This document shows, one piece after another, positions 27,684 through 36,297 of a stretch of 42,198 bases of DNA (positions are counted from its first letter, which is position 1; every line of letters starts with the position of its first letter). This stretch comes from SAR116 cluster bacterium (GTDB lineage Bacteria > Pseudomonadota > Alphaproteobacteria > Puniceispirillales > Puniceispirillaceae). The position numbers and the translations under genes were made by a program. A model generated the notes under the pieces. The model saw nothing but the letters and a program-made list of their open reading frames with translations, was not told where the DNA came from and did not search any database. The stretch is taken from the NCBI GenBank assembly GCA_004212735.1, contig SHBD01000012.1, positions 1 through 42,198 on the forward strand. Reading direction: 5' to 3'.

Positions 27684-27689
27684 CAGATC

Positions 27690-28709
27690 ATGGCTTCCAT
27701 CACGCGCACCCCCATTCTGGTAACACCTGGTGATCCTGCCGGCATCGGCGCCGAAATTGCACTGCGCGCCTATATGGCTGGTTGCCATGATTTTTTCCTG
27801 ATCGAGAATGCAACGCGCATGACAGCGCTTGCCCATGATTTGAACCTCAATATGCAGGTGCAGAAAATTTCCCGCCCCGCCGATTTTCACCAAGAAAACA
27901 AAGCTCTTCAGGTTCTCGATATTGATTGGCCTACAACACCTGTATTGGGAGCCCCTGACGTGGCCAATGCGCGGCCCGTCATCGATGCGATAGAAACCGG
28001 CGCAAAATGGGCACAGGATGGAACTGTTGCTGCAGTGGTAACCAATCCGATTGCCAAGGCAACGCTCTATGATGCGGGCTTCGCCTATCCGGGGCATACC
28101 GAATTTCTGGGAAGCATAGCGCCAGTCCGCGCTGGAGGCCCGGCGATGATGTTGGCCTGTGATATGTTGCGGGTTGTTCCAGTGACGGTCCACATCCCCC
28201 TTTCGGCAGTTGCCTCGTCTTTGACACCTGAGCTGATCATCGACAAAGGCCGCCTAGTGGCAAATGCTTTGCGCACGCATTTCGCCATCCCCTCCCCGCG
28301 CTTGGCGGTGTGTGGATTGAACCCGCATGCCGGTGAGCAGGGTCGGATGGGCACGGAAGATGAAGCGATCATTGCCCCAGCAATCAGCCAGTTGCGCGCC
28401 GATGGCATTGATGCGTTGGGTCCATATCCTGCTGACACATTATTCCATGAGGATGCCCGGAAAACCTATGATTTGGTTCTCGGAATGTACCATGATCAGG
28501 TTCTTATTCCACTGAAAACATTAGATTTTTTTGGTGGTGTCAATATCACGCTTGGCCTTGATTTCATCCGAACTTCACCAGATCATGGGACCGGATTCGA
28601 CATCGCTGGCAAGGGTGTGGCCCGACCTGACAGCCTGATCGCCGCAATCCGGGCCGCAAAGTCAATGGCGCGCAATTACACGCCTGATGACTCTGGCATC
28701 AAACAATGA
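27690..28709 (+). CDS. pdxA: 4-hydroxythreonine-4-phosphate dehydrogenase
   Basis: PdxA oxidises 4-phosphohydroxy-threonine with NAD in the DXP-dependent vitamin B6 pathway. The 339 residues include the opening VTPGDPAGIGAEIALRA. The metal-binding histidines lie in AYPGHTEFLG, GMYHDQVLIPLK and the C-terminal RTSPDHGTGFDIAGKG. The NPHAGEQGRMGTEDE loop is also typical. Length matches the family. It lies 6 bases after surA and overlaps rsmA by 4, the conserved surA-pdxA-rsmA order of proteobacteria. Confidence 0.97.
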   Translation: MASITRTPILVTPGDPAGIGAEIALRAYMAGCHDFFLIENATRMTALAHDLNLNMQVQKISRPADFHQENKALQVLDIDWPTTPVLGAPDVANARPVIDAIETGAKWAQDGTVAAVVTNPIAKATLYDAGFAYPGHTEFLGSIAPVRAGGPAMMLACDMLRVVPVTVHIPLSAVASSLTPELIIDKGRLVANALRTHFAIPSPRLAVCGLNPHAGEQGRMGTEDEAIIAPAISQLRADGIDALGPYPADTLFHEDARKTYDLVLGMYHDQVLIPLKTLDFFGGVNITLGLDFIRTSPDHGTGFDIAGKGVARPDSLIAAIRAAKSMARNYTPDDSGIKQ

Positions 28710-29590
28710 CAGACAGCGAGTTATCACCCGCCGAAATGGAACAGAGCAATCAACAAATCGATGCGCTGCCACCCTTGCGCGCACTTGTCGACTCACTGGA
28801 TATGAAGGCCCGCAAATCATTGGGGCAGAATTTTCTATTTGATTTAAATCTAACCCGCCGAATTGCCCGCTCGGCCCGACCTCTCAAAGGGACAACGATC
28901 GAGATTGGACCCGGTCCGGGTGGACTGACTCGGGCAATTCTGCTGGAAGGCGCTAGCAATCTGATAGCCATTGAGAAGGATTGGCGTGCCAGCACTGTTC
29001 TACAATCTTTGATGGCGGCTGCAGGCACGCGTCTGACACTGGTTGAGGATGACGCGCTCAATTGCCCGATCTGGCAGATGGGAACGACACCAAGACGCGT
29101 CATTGCCAACCTGCCCTACAACATTGCGACAACACTGCTCATCAAATGGCTTGAGCATGCCTCTGAGTTTGCCTCCTTAACGCTGATGTTTCAACGCGAG
29201 GTTGCGTTGCGCATCACTGCCCGCCCGGGTGATAGCGAATATGGCCGATTGAGTGTTCTTGCCAATTGGAAAGCAGATACCGAAATCCTCTTTGATGTTC
29301 CCGCATCAGCCTTTGTACCTCCGCCAAAGATCATCTCCTCAGTTATCCAAATCGTGCCACTGGCAAAACCAAGATTTGCCTGCAAGCAAACCTATCTTGA
29401 GGATGTGACGCGCCATGCCTTTGGACAACGCCGCAAAATGCTGCGCGCATCGCTAAAGCGGATCGGCGGGCAGGAATTGCTGGAGGAGGTAAATATAAAC
29501 CCCGAGGCTCGTCCTCAGGAGCTAGAGATAGCTGAATTCTGCGCGCTCGCACGTTGCCTTGAGGCCCGAGACCGCCAGAAACAGCCCTAG
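28706..29590 (+). CDS. rsmA: 16S rRNA (adenine1518-N6/adenine1519-N6)-dimethyltransferase
   Basis: RsmA (KsgA) dimethylates the two adjacent adenines in helix 45 of 16S rRNA. The 294-residue sequence has KARKSLGQNFLFD, the SAM-binding loop EIGPGPGGLTRAILLEG, the acidic IAIEKD and the catalytic NLPYNIATTLL. A C-terminal domain ends with the FGQRRKMLRASLKRI segment. It overlaps the pdxA stop (ATGA). It is the last gene of the plus-strand operon; only 18 bases separate its stop from the convergent gmk stop. Confidence 0.96.
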   Translation: MTDSELSPAEMEQSNQQIDALPPLRALVDSLDMKARKSLGQNFLFDLNLTRRIARSARPLKGTTIEIGPGPGGLTRAILLEGASNLIAIEKDWRASTVLQSLMAAAGTRLTLVEDDALNCPIWQMGTTPRRVIANLPYNIATTLLIKWLEHASEFASLTLMFQREVALRITARPGDSEYGRLSVLANWKADTEILFDVPASAFVPPPKIISSVIQIVPLAKPRFACKQTYLEDVTRHAFGQRRKMLRASLKRIGGQELLEEVNINPEARPQELEIAEFCALARCLEARDRQKQP

Positions 29591-29608
29591 AAACCCCGTC
29601 AAGCGCCT

Positions 29609-30253
29609 TTACTGGCCAGCGCGTAATCTCTTTACAAAATTCGTCAAACCGACCTGACGGTCACGCTTGAGTCGCTCTGCCGTCAAAATGGCTTTGACTG
29701 ATGTAACCGAGACGTCAATATCCTGATTAACAATGATGTAATCATATTCGCGGTAATGACTGATCTCATCGGATGCCTTGGCCATTCGGGCCGCCACAAC
29801 TTCAGCCGAGTCCTGCGCACGCTTGGTCAAACGGTGTTCCAGATCGCGGGTTGACGGTGGCAGAATGAAAACCGAAACAAGATCCTCGCGTTTTGCATCG
29901 GCAATCTGCTGCGTGCCCTGCCAATCGATATCAAACAACACATCTCGCCCGCTATCCAACGCGGTCATCACCGCACCCTCGGGCGTACCATAATAATGGT
30001 CGAACACTCTCGCATATTCCAGAAATTCACGATTGTTGATCATGATATGAAAACTGTCACGGTCAACGAAATGATAGTCTTGTCCCTCAACCTCACCCGG
30101 GCGACGCTTCCGGGTGGTCGCCGACACCGACATTTCAAGTGCCGCATCCTCCTCTAGCAGCCGGCGGGCGATTGAGGTCTTGCCAGCTCCTGATGGCGAT
30201 GAAAGCACCAGCATCAGACCACGTCGGCCAATCAGATTATCGGTTTCATTCAT
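29609..30253 (-). CDS. gmk: Guanylate kinase
   Basis: Gmk phosphorylates GMP to GDP. The 214-residue product has the P-loop SSPSGAGKTSIARRLL and the GMP-binding region TTRKRRPGEVEGQDYHFVD. It also has the FLEYARVFDHYYGTP motif, DIDWQGTQQI and a lid with RLTKRAQDS. The ATG at 30253 gives the family-length protein. The frame is open upstream to a TTG at 30292, four bases after the mltG stop, so a form 13 residues longer is possible. Last gene of the fabG-acpP-fabF-mltG-gmk cluster. Confidence 0.95.
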   Translation of the reverse strand: MNETDNLIGRRGLMLVLSSPSGAGKTSIARRLLEEDAALEMSVSATTRKRRPGEVEGQDYHFVDRDSFHIMINNREFLEYARVFDHYYGTPEGAVMTALDSGRDVLFDIDWQGTQQIADAKREDLVSVFILPPSTRDLEHRLTKRAQDSAEVVAARMAKASDEISHYREYDYIIVNQDIDVSVTSVKAILTAERLKRDRQVGLTNFVKRLRAGQ

Positions 30254-30296
30254 TCTCTGGTTCACTTCTGTCTTGACCGGGGACCGGTGCAATCAC

Positions 30297-31286
30297 CTAT
30301 TGCGCTAAAGCTGCTTGTCGTTTGCGGAATAATCTTACATTCTCATTGTGAGCGTCCAGTGTTTTCGCAAACAATAATCCTCCCTTGCCATCCGAGACAA
30401 AATACATATTCGGTGTCTTTGCGGGCTGCAGCACAGCCTCAATGGAGTCGCGGCTGGGGTTGCAAATGGCGGTCTGCGGTAGCCCCTTTATGAAATAGGT
30501 GTTCCATGCTGTTTGGCGTTTCAGATCAGATTTGCGAATCGGTCGTGACGGATTGCCATCCACACCATAAAGGACGGTTGGATCAGATTGTAAGCGCATG
30601 CCACTGCGGAGCCGATTAACAAAGACTCCGGCCACCTCCCTGCGATCCTCGCTGTCACCCGTCTCAAGTTCGACAATCGATGCCAGAATCACTGCCTCCT
30701 GCGGTGTTCTAAGGGGCAGATCAGCACTGCGGTCCACCCAAGCCTCAATCAGTTCCATTTCGCGTTGCTGCTGCATCCTGTCAAGCAAAGCCTGTCGAGA
30801 GGTTCCATAGGTGAAGAAATAGGTTTCCGGCAAAAGGCTACCTTCATCCGGAACGGTTTTGATCTCGCCAGTCAGATTTGACAGATCATTTAAAAGCCCT
30901 ATGACTTCGGCAACTGTCATTCCCTCGATTATGGTGAGGCGCCGTTGATGGCTTTTGCCTTGATGAATGAGCGCGAGCGTGTCGGCCAGGCTCGCCCCTG
31001 CCGGAACCAGATACTCTCCTGCTTTCGGCAGATAGCTGTCACCAGCAAGGAACTTAGCGAGATCATAATGAAACAACTCGGTGATGACGCCAGCACGTTT
31101 CAGGTGCCAGCGGATGGTGGTATGTCCGTCTCCAGGTTCCACGACAATGAATACATTACTGCTATGCGGGCCCGGGGCCTGCAGAACCTTGGTATGCCAA
31201 CTCCACAAACCAATCGTGGCAAGACCGGCAATAACCACAGCACCCACGACCGACCGGATCAGATACCGGACGGCACGGGACGCCAT
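30297..31286 (-). CDS. mltG: Endolytic murein transglycosylase MltG (YceG-like)
   Basis: MltG cleaves nascent peptidoglycan strands at the inner membrane. The 329 residues start with a basic stretch and a membrane anchor (about residues 10-30), followed by a LysM-like region and the YceG catalytic domain. The putative catalytic glutamate is Glu206 in ILASIVELETG, where other members usually have EKET. The conserved VFVNRLRSGMRLQSDPTVLYG block is present, as is the C-terminal NTYFIKGLPQTAICNP motif. The start codon shares a base with the fabF stop (TGATG). Confidence 0.95.
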   Translation of the reverse strand: MASRAVRYLIRSVVGAVVIAGLATIGLWSWHTKVLQAPGPHSSNVFIVVEPGDGHTTIRWHLKRAGVITELFHYDLAKFLAGDSYLPKAGEYLVPAGASLADTLALIHQGKSHQRRLTIIEGMTVAEVIGLLNDLSNLTGEIKTVPDEGSLLPETYFFTYGTSRQALLDRMQQQREMELIEAWVDRSADLPLRTPQEAVILASIVELETGDSEDRREVAGVFVNRLRSGMRLQSDPTVLYGVDGNPSRPIRKSDLKRQTAWNTYFIKGLPQTAICNPSRDSIEAVLQPAKTPNMYFVSDGKGGLLFAKTLDAHNENVRLFRKRQAALAQ

Positions 31287-32548
31287 CAGGTCACCTCACC
31301 AACAATCAGTGAGGCATTTGTGCCGCCAAAGCCAAAGGAATTTGACATCGCATTGCGCACTCGGCGCTGCTTGGCTTCCAGGGGAACCAGATCAAAGCCA
31401 GCTACCGCGTCCTCAGGATCGTTGAGATTTAGTGTCGGAGGCACCGCGCCAGTTTGCACGGCTTTGATTGAATATATCGCCTCAATCGCGCCAGCAGCGC
31501 CAAGCAGGTGACCGGTGGCGCTTTTGGTAGAGGACATGGAGACGGTCTTGATAGCATCACCAAGCAGGCGGGACACTGCGCCGGCTTCAATCAGATCACC
31601 AAGCGGCGTTGAGGTGCCATGGGCATTCACATAGTCAATTTGCTCAGGCATCAGCGCTGCCCGTTTGAGCGCTGCTTGCATCGCCCGAAAGCCGCCATCG
31701 CCATCTTCAGCTGGCGCGGTAATATGATGCGCGTCACCGGACATGCCATAGCCCTTGATTTCGGCATAGATAGTCGCGCCTCTGGCCTTTGCGTGTTCAA
31801 TCTCCTCAAGGACGACAATGCCAGCCCCCTCACCCATAACAAAGCCGTCACGCCCCTTGTCCCATGGCCGTGAGGCACTTTCTGGGGAGTCATTGTAACC
31901 TGAGGACAACGCACGGGCCGCAGCGAAGCCGGCCATACCAATGCGGCAAACAGCAGCCTCAGCGCCGCCAGCCACCATCACATCGGCATCATCAAGGGCG
32001 ACCATGCGTGCCGCGTCACCAATGGCATGCGAACCTGTCGAACAAGCGGTTACAACGGCATGGTTCGGCCCGCGAAATCCGTATTTTATCGATACGTGGC
32101 CAGAAATCAGATTGATCAACGCAGACGGAATAAAAAACGGGCTTATGCGCCGCGTTCCCCGCTCATTCATCAACTGGTCCGTCTGAACGATCGTATCGAG
32201 GCCACCAATGCCAGAGCCGATCATCACCCCGGTTCGGTTCTGTGCCTCAACATCATCTGGCTTCCACCCTGAATCTTCCACCGCCTGAATAGCGGCGACG
32301 AGGCCTAGTTGGATGAACCGATCCTGTTTGCGCTGCTCGCGCGGTTCAATCCAGTCATCAAGATTAAGACCGCCAGCAACATCAGCACCCGGCACCTGCC
32401 CCGCAATACGGCACGTGATATCGCTGACATCAAAGCCTTCGATGCGCGAAATTCCACTTTTTCCATTCGTGATCTGGGACCAGTTATGGTCAACACCAAC
32501 CCCGAGTGGTGTAACCATACCCAGACCGGTAACAACAACACGGCGCAA
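31286..32548 (-). CDS. fabF: 3-oxoacyl-ACP synthase II
   Basis: FabF condenses malonyl-ACP with growing acyl-ACP and extends palmitoleoyl chains. The 420-residue product has the Cys-His-His triad Cys169 (VVTACSTG), His310 (NAHGTSTPLGD) and His347 (KSATGHLLG), with Lys342 in the same motif. I chose the TTG at 32548 because CGGAGG sits 6 bases upstream and the protein then starts (M)RRVVVTGLGMVTPLG, like its relatives. A TTG at 32572 would add eight residues. It follows acpP after a 97-base spacer holding a strong hairpin. Confidence 0.96.
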   Translation of the reverse strand: MRRVVVTGLGMVTPLGVGVDHNWSQITNGKSGISRIEGFDVSDITCRIAGQVPGADVAGGLNLDDWIEPREQRKQDRFIQLGLVAAIQAVEDSGWKPDDVEAQNRTGVMIGSGIGGLDTIVQTDQLMNERGTRRISPFFIPSALINLISGHVSIKYGFRGPNHAVVTACSTGSHAIGDAARMVALDDADVMVAGGAEAAVCRIGMAGFAAARALSSGYNDSPESASRPWDKGRDGFVMGEGAGIVVLEEIEHAKARGATIYAEIKGYGMSGDAHHITAPAEDGDGGFRAMQAALKRAALMPEQIDYVNAHGTSTPLGDLIEAGAVSRLLGDAIKTVSMSSTKSATGHLLGAAGAIEAIYSIKAVQTGAVPPTLNLNDPEDAVAGFDLVPLEAKQRRVRNAMSNSFGFGGTNASLIVGEVT

Positions 32549-32584
32549 GGCAAGCCTCCGGACAGGTTTCAATCAAGATATTAA

Positions 32585-32629
32585 TCGGCCTCCATGCTAC
32601 GCTCAAAGCAAACAGAACCAGGAGGCCGA
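32585..32629 (-). terminator. Hairpin between acpP and fabF (attenuator or mRNA-processing element)
   Basis: On the transcribed minus strand TCGGCCTCC (32629-32621) pairs perfectly over 9 bp with GGAGGCCGA (32593-32585), enclosing a 27-base loop. No U-tract follows, so partial termination or protection of an acpP transcript end is more likely than full termination. Confidence 0.5.
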
Positions 32630-32645
32630 ATACAATGTCGTCAGC

Positions 32646-32882
32646 TTAGGAAGCGCTTTCCTCAAGGAAAGAGACCGCATCCTTCACGGTTAGAATACGT
32701 TCGGCAGCATCGTCTGGGATTTCAACGCCAAATTCTTCCTCAAACGCCATTACCAGCTCAACAGTATCCAGACTGTCAGCACCTAGATCATCGATGAAGC
32801 TAGCGCCCTCAACAACCTTATCGGCATCAACGCCAAGATGTTCCACCACAATATTCTTCACACGATCTGCAATATCGCTCAT
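32646..32882 (-). CDS. acpP: Acyl carrier protein
   Basis: This 78-residue acidic protein carries growing acyl chains on a phosphopantetheine arm attached to Ser37 in the invariant DSL motif ([19 protein letters not shown]). It is rich in Asp/Glu, as all ACPs are. GGGGG about 6 bases before the ATG is the ribosome-binding site. It lies between fabG and fabF, with 138- and 97-base spacers that both contain inverted repeats, in keeping with its need for much higher expression than its neighbours. Confidence 0.98.
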   Translation of the reverse strand: MSDIADRVKNIVVEHLGVDADKVVEGASFIDDLGADSLDTVELVMAFEEEFGVEIPDDAAERILTVKDAVSFLEESAS

Positions 32883-32965
32883 TTACGCCCCCATTTAGAC
32901 GGTTATAGTTACCCCCTAAGGCAGGGGAAAATTGGAAGTTGCGCGGCAATAACATAGTTTTTTAC

Positions 32966-33014
32966 GCGGCGCCACCCCGAATGATGTCATTCATCGCCGC
33001 AGACCCTCGCGGCG
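32966..33014 (-). repeat. Alternating GC-rich arms able to form mutually exclusive hairpins (fabG-acpP spacer)
   Basis: Reading the minus strand, CGCCGC (33014-33009), GCGGCG (33000-32995) and CGCCGC (32971-32966) allow the middle arm to pair with either side. The inner segment also contains GAATG/CATTC. The element is followed by an A-tract rather than a T-tract, so it is not a standard terminator. Confidence 0.4.
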
Positions 33015-33020
33015 TTAGGA

Positions 33021-33758
33021 TTATAGCATAGCCATCCCGCCATTGACATGAATAGTGGCACCGGTGACGTAAGCGGCTTCATCGCTGGCAAGATAAGCGA
33101 CTGCGGCGGCAATTTCATCAGCATGGCCAAGGCGCGCGGCGGGAACCCGGCTGAGAAGCGCCGTCTTCTGATCATCACTCAACTCATCTGTCATCGGTGT
33201 TTCAATGAAGCCAGGCGCGATAACATTAACTGTCACACCTCGGCTTGCGACCTCCTGTGCCAGCGCTTTGCTATACCCGATCATGCCAGCTTTTGAAGCA
33301 GCATAATTGCTTTGGCCCGGATTGCCGATCACGCCAACAATAGATGATATCGAGATAACTCGACCATGACGCGCTTTCATCATTCCCCGCATTGCCGTGC
33401 GACACAGGATCATGCTCGCTGTCAGATTGACATCGATTACCGCGTCCCACTCTTCTTCCTTCATGCGCATTGCCAGATTATCGCGGGTGATGCCGGCATT
33501 ATTGACGAGAATTGAGATCGGTCCCGCCTTTTCTGTGGCCTCGGCAATGATATTTGCGACCGCTTCGCGATCACCAAGGTTGGCGGTGACGATATGCGCC
33601 CGTTCACCGAGCTTTGCCTGTAACGCCGCCAGCCGCTCCTCTCGTGTACCATGCAGGACGACACTGGCTCCTTGCGCATGCAGCGTTGTGGCAATGGCCG
33701 CGCCAATTCCCCCGCTGGCCCCTGTCACGAGCGCTGTTTTGCCGGTTAAATCAAACAT
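33021..33758 (-). CDS. fabG: 3-oxoacyl-ACP reductase
   Basis: This 245-residue NADPH-dependent short-chain dehydrogenase reduces 3-ketoacyl-ACP. The nucleotide-binding glycine motif is TGASGGIG (residues 12-19). The catalytic residues are Asn111, Ser139, Tyr152 and Lys156 (SISSIVG then SNYAASKAG). NNAGITRDNLAMRM is the typical FabG sequence. Length is standard. GAGGT precedes the ATG. It is the first gene of the fatty-acid cluster; fabD is not adjacent, where a periplasmic protease gene lies upstream instead. Confidence 0.97.
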   Translation of the reverse strand: MFDLTGKTALVTGASGGIGAAIATTLHAQGASVVLHGTREERLAALQAKLGERAHIVTANLGDREAVANIIAEATEKAGPISILVNNAGITRDNLAMRMKEEEWDAVIDVNLTASMILCRTAMRGMMKARHGRVISISSIVGVIGNPGQSNYAASKAGMIGYSKALAQEVASRGVTVNVIAPGFIETPMTDELSDDQKTALLSRVPAARLGHADEIAAAVAYLASDEAAYVTGATIHVNGGMAML

Positions 33759-33874
33759 CTGGATACCTCATTTCTGTCATGGTCCGACCGCGCGCGATAG
33801 CGATTAGCACAATGATGTTCGCCCGGACCATAATCAATGGCCAAAGCACGCGCAAGTGCCGTCAACTTCACAGA

Positions 33875-34627
33875 TCAGAACTGGACACCATCAACCCGCA
33901 TGGCATCAAGACTCTGCTCGATTATTGGCAGGCTGACGGCAAAATTAACCCCGGCGTCAATGTCCGCCTCTTTGGTGAAAATACCATCAATCATTCCAAC
34001 CAGTTGACCATCAGCGCGCACCAATGCTCCACCAGAAGCGCCGGGATTGACGGCGGCATCTGTCTGCACGAAATCTTCTATTTCGTTGAATCCAACATTG
34101 CTGCGTCCAGTGGCCGAGACAACACCACAAGTAAATGATATCCCGATACCGAACGCGTTGACCAAAGCACACACATGCGATCCGATTGGCAGATCTCTAT
34201 CAGCCAGTGTTATGGGCGAAAAAACCTGATCAACATGAAGCACGGCAACATCACGGCGTTGGTCAATGCTATGCAGCCGTGCCTGATACCGGCTTCCCTC
34301 TGCATCGACAACCTCAATATTCACGGCTTTAGCCACAACATGGGCTGCGGTCAGGATATAGCTGCCACTGCCCGCCCGCAGGGGGTAGACAATGCCCGTA
34401 CCTGCCGGGGCGACACCCGGGGGAGCGCCAAAGCCCGGACGCGCATAGCCCGGCCACGTTGGCTCAACAAGCAGAATCGACTGTCGGGCCGCCTGCCAGG
34501 TCTGCGGCCCGTGATCAGCAACAGCGGCAGAGCCTGAACTCATCAACAGTAAAATTGCGACACATAACGGGCGTAATAGGGCCGTGATACCTGCCATCGT
34601 GCTCTCACAGACGATCTTGGTGCGCAT
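33875..34627 (-). CDS. Exported trypsin-like serine protease (HtrA/S1C type, no PDZ)
   Basis: This 250-residue protein has an N-terminal signal or anchor (hydrophobic about residues 17-36) and a chymotrypsin-fold domain. The catalytic triad is His96 (ILTAAHVV), Asp126 (RRDVAVLHV) and Ser198 (NPGASGGALV). Cys153 and Cys167 could form a disulfide. There is no PDZ domain, so it is much shorter than DegP or DegQ. ATG 34627 is preceded by GAGGGG with an 8-base spacer; a frame open to 34666 adds no recognisable sequence. It lies downstream of the formate dehydrogenase genes on the same strand, with 96 bases to the 40-codon ORF. A role in quality control of that complex is a guess. Confidence 0.85.
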   Translation of the reverse strand: MRTKIVCESTMAGITALLRPLCVAILLLMSSGSAAVADHGPQTWQAARQSILLVEPTWPGYARPGFGAPPGVAPAGTGIVYPLRAGSGSYILTAAHVVAKAVNIEVVDAEGSRYQARLHSIDQRRDVAVLHVDQVFSPITLADRDLPIGSHVCALVNAFGIGISFTCGVVSATGRSNVGFNEIEDFVQTDAAVNPGASGGALVRADGQLVGMIDGIFTKEADIDAGVNFAVSLPIIEQSLDAMRVDGVQF

Positions 34628-34723
34628 ATTTGCTTCCCCTCGACCATTGGCTGGGACCAACCGCACGGAAACTCACCGATTTTGACGGTGAAATCCGACA
34701 AATCCGCAGGGGATTAAGGTCAG

Positions 34724-34846
34724 TTAAAGACGGACATTATCGCCGCTGTAGACCGATGCCGAGTCCATCCCCGTGCTGATCAACACATAATAGGCGACAA
34801 TGGCGATAATGACGGCAACACTGCCGCTAATCAGGACCATTTTCAT
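34724..34846 (-). CDS. 40-residue single-pass membrane peptide
   Basis: ATG at 34846 to TAA at 34724 gives 40 residues. The N-terminal half is a hydrophobic helix (about residues 3-24: VLISGSVAVIIAIVAYYVLI). The C-terminal half is polar (STGMDSASVYSGDNVRL). AGGGGG lies about 10 bases upstream of the ATG. The order of a membrane helix followed by a Ser/Gly/Asn-rich tail ending in VRL suggests a tail-out small envelope protein. I do not recognise an established family. It sits between the WD40-cytochrome c gene (51-base gap) and the protease gene, all on the same strand. Confidence 0.7.
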   Translation of the reverse strand: MKMVLISGSVAVIIAIVAYYVLISTGMDSASVYSGDNVRL

Positions 34847-34897
34847 AATTGCGATACCCCCTAATATACTTCGTTATACCACTGATCGATGACCGAC

Positions 34898-36280
34898 TCA
34901 ATCGGCAGGCGTCGTGGCCATTTTCAGGAAAGTTACCAGATCGCGTCTGTCCTGAGGATCTTTCATCCGCTGGATAGGCATTTTCGTGCCGGGTGTTACG
35001 ATATCAGGCCCTTCATCGAACAGGCGGCTGATTGTTGTCTCATCCCACACAATCTGTGATGTCAGCAATGCCTCGGAATAGGGATAGCCATCAAGCGTTC
35101 CTGCCTCTCTGCCAAAAACTCCGAACAATGTGGGGCCGGCACGGCGTTTGCCGTCCTTTTCAAGCGTATGGCAAACGCTGCATTTGCGGGCAAACTGCTT
35201 TTCTCCATTGGTCATCGCAACAGTCGGATGAAAACGACGTGGTTTCCCCGGTGATTCGAGAAATTCAGGTGGAAACTCAAAAATCGACCATTCGGTGATG
35301 TGATCATCGAGGCTCCCGATAACCAACGTATCCCCCTCGGGCATCACCAGCATGCTCCAGACAGGGCCATTTGCAGCCCGGAACTCACGGAAAACACTCC
35401 AATCCCGAGTGTCGGCAAGCATGATCCGACCCTTCGCCGTTCCAAAGCCGATCATATTGTCCGCCGCATTGTAATGCAGCGAAAGAACGGGAACACGCTC
35501 ATCACCAAAACGCAGCAATTCAGTTTGGTCCGAAAAGCGCACGACATACATGCCCCCATCGGCTGTCCCATAGGCGAGCATGTCACGCTCTTCATCAATC
35601 TCAAAAACGCTTACACCCCAGCCATTTCGCACAAGCGAACGCTGATACTCGCCAGTTGCCATGAGCCAACGCCGGATCGAACCATCATAGCCGGCGCTGT
35701 ATAAATGCTTCATGTCGTGCGAGAACTGCACCATGTTGACCGGGCCATCATGCCCGGTGATGAACCGGTCCAGAAGCGGCCCCTTGTTTCCCTGCATCTG
35801 CCAGAGACCTATCGAGCCATCCCAACTTGCGGACGCCAACTGGCTGCCGTCTGGCGCAAAGGACAGCCCCACCACCTTGCCTTTGTGTCCGGACAGAATC
35901 ATCGGTTCGGCATCATCTTTGTTGGCGGCGATATCAGCCATGTCCCACAACAGGATCAAGCCGTCATCACCAGCGGTTGCCAACAAAGCGCTATCAGGGG
36001 AAAAGGCAGCTACATTAACCGCCGCTTCATGACCAAAAAGCGTTGCTTGCGGCGCGATCTGGTCAGTTGACCACACTACGACGGTGTAATCGAAACTGGC
36101 ACTCACCATTGCCGAGTTGTCAGGGGCGATTGCCAACCCTTTTACCGGGCCGCCATGCGCCGTATAGGTCTGCATGGCAAACGCAGCAGGCGGACAGGAG
36201 ATGACCACTAGACAGGCTGCTAGGCACGCGCTCACAACCCACGAATAAAGCCCTCTATTGCCTTTTGACAACACTGACAT
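34898..36280 (-). CDS. Exported WD40 beta-propeller fused to a cytochrome c domain
   Basis: This 460-residue precursor has a signal peptide with likely cleavage after AFA at residue 35. Seven WD40-like repeats follow (residues about 38-335; e.g. LFGHEAAVNVAAFSPD, LSGHKGKVVGLSFAPD, ITGHDGPVNMVQFSHD), enough for one closed seven-bladed propeller. A C-terminal class I cytochrome c domain carries heme-binding Cys367, Cys370 and His371 (RKCSVCHTLEKDG) with likely axial Met434 (GTKMPIQRM). It starts 17 bases after the gamma-subunit stop, so it is probably part of the formate dehydrogenase operon. It could accept electrons from the cytochrome b or dock partners. That role is inferred. Confidence 0.9.
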   Translation of the reverse strand: MSVLSKGNRGLYSWVVSACLAACLVVISCPPAAFAMQTYTAHGGPVKGLAIAPDNSAMVSASFDYTVVVWSTDQIAPQATLFGHEAAVNVAAFSPDSALLATAGDDGLILLWDMADIAANKDDAEPMILSGHKGKVVGLSFAPDGSQLASASWDGSIGLWQMQGNKGPLLDRFITGHDGPVNMVQFSHDMKHLYSAGYDGSIRRWLMATGEYQRSLVRNGWGVSVFEIDEERDMLAYGTADGGMYVVRFSDQTELLRFGDERVPVLSLHYNAADNMIGFGTAKGRIMLADTRDWSVFREFRAANGPVWSMLVMPEGDTLVIGSLDDHITEWSIFEFPPEFLESPGKPRRFHPTVAMTNGEKQFARKCSVCHTLEKDGKRRAGPTLFGVFGREAGTLDGYPYSEALLTSQIVWDETTISRLFDEGPDIVTPGTKMPIQRMKDPQDRRDLVTFLKMATTPAD

Positions 36281-36297
36281 GACAAGCCAACAAACGC

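Noticed and set aside
32883-33020. Rho-independent terminator between fabG and acpP
   Set aside because: The stem-loops are followed by an A-tract, not a T-tract, on the transcribed strand.
33614-34138. 174-codon plus-strand open frame across the fabG start and the protease 3' end
   Set aside because: It overlaps two convincing minus-strand genes and shows no motif; a shadow frame.
35300-36070. Plus-strand open frames opposite the WD40-cytochrome c gene
   Set aside because: They are antisense to seven clear WD40 repeats and have His/Pro/Arg-rich shadow composition.
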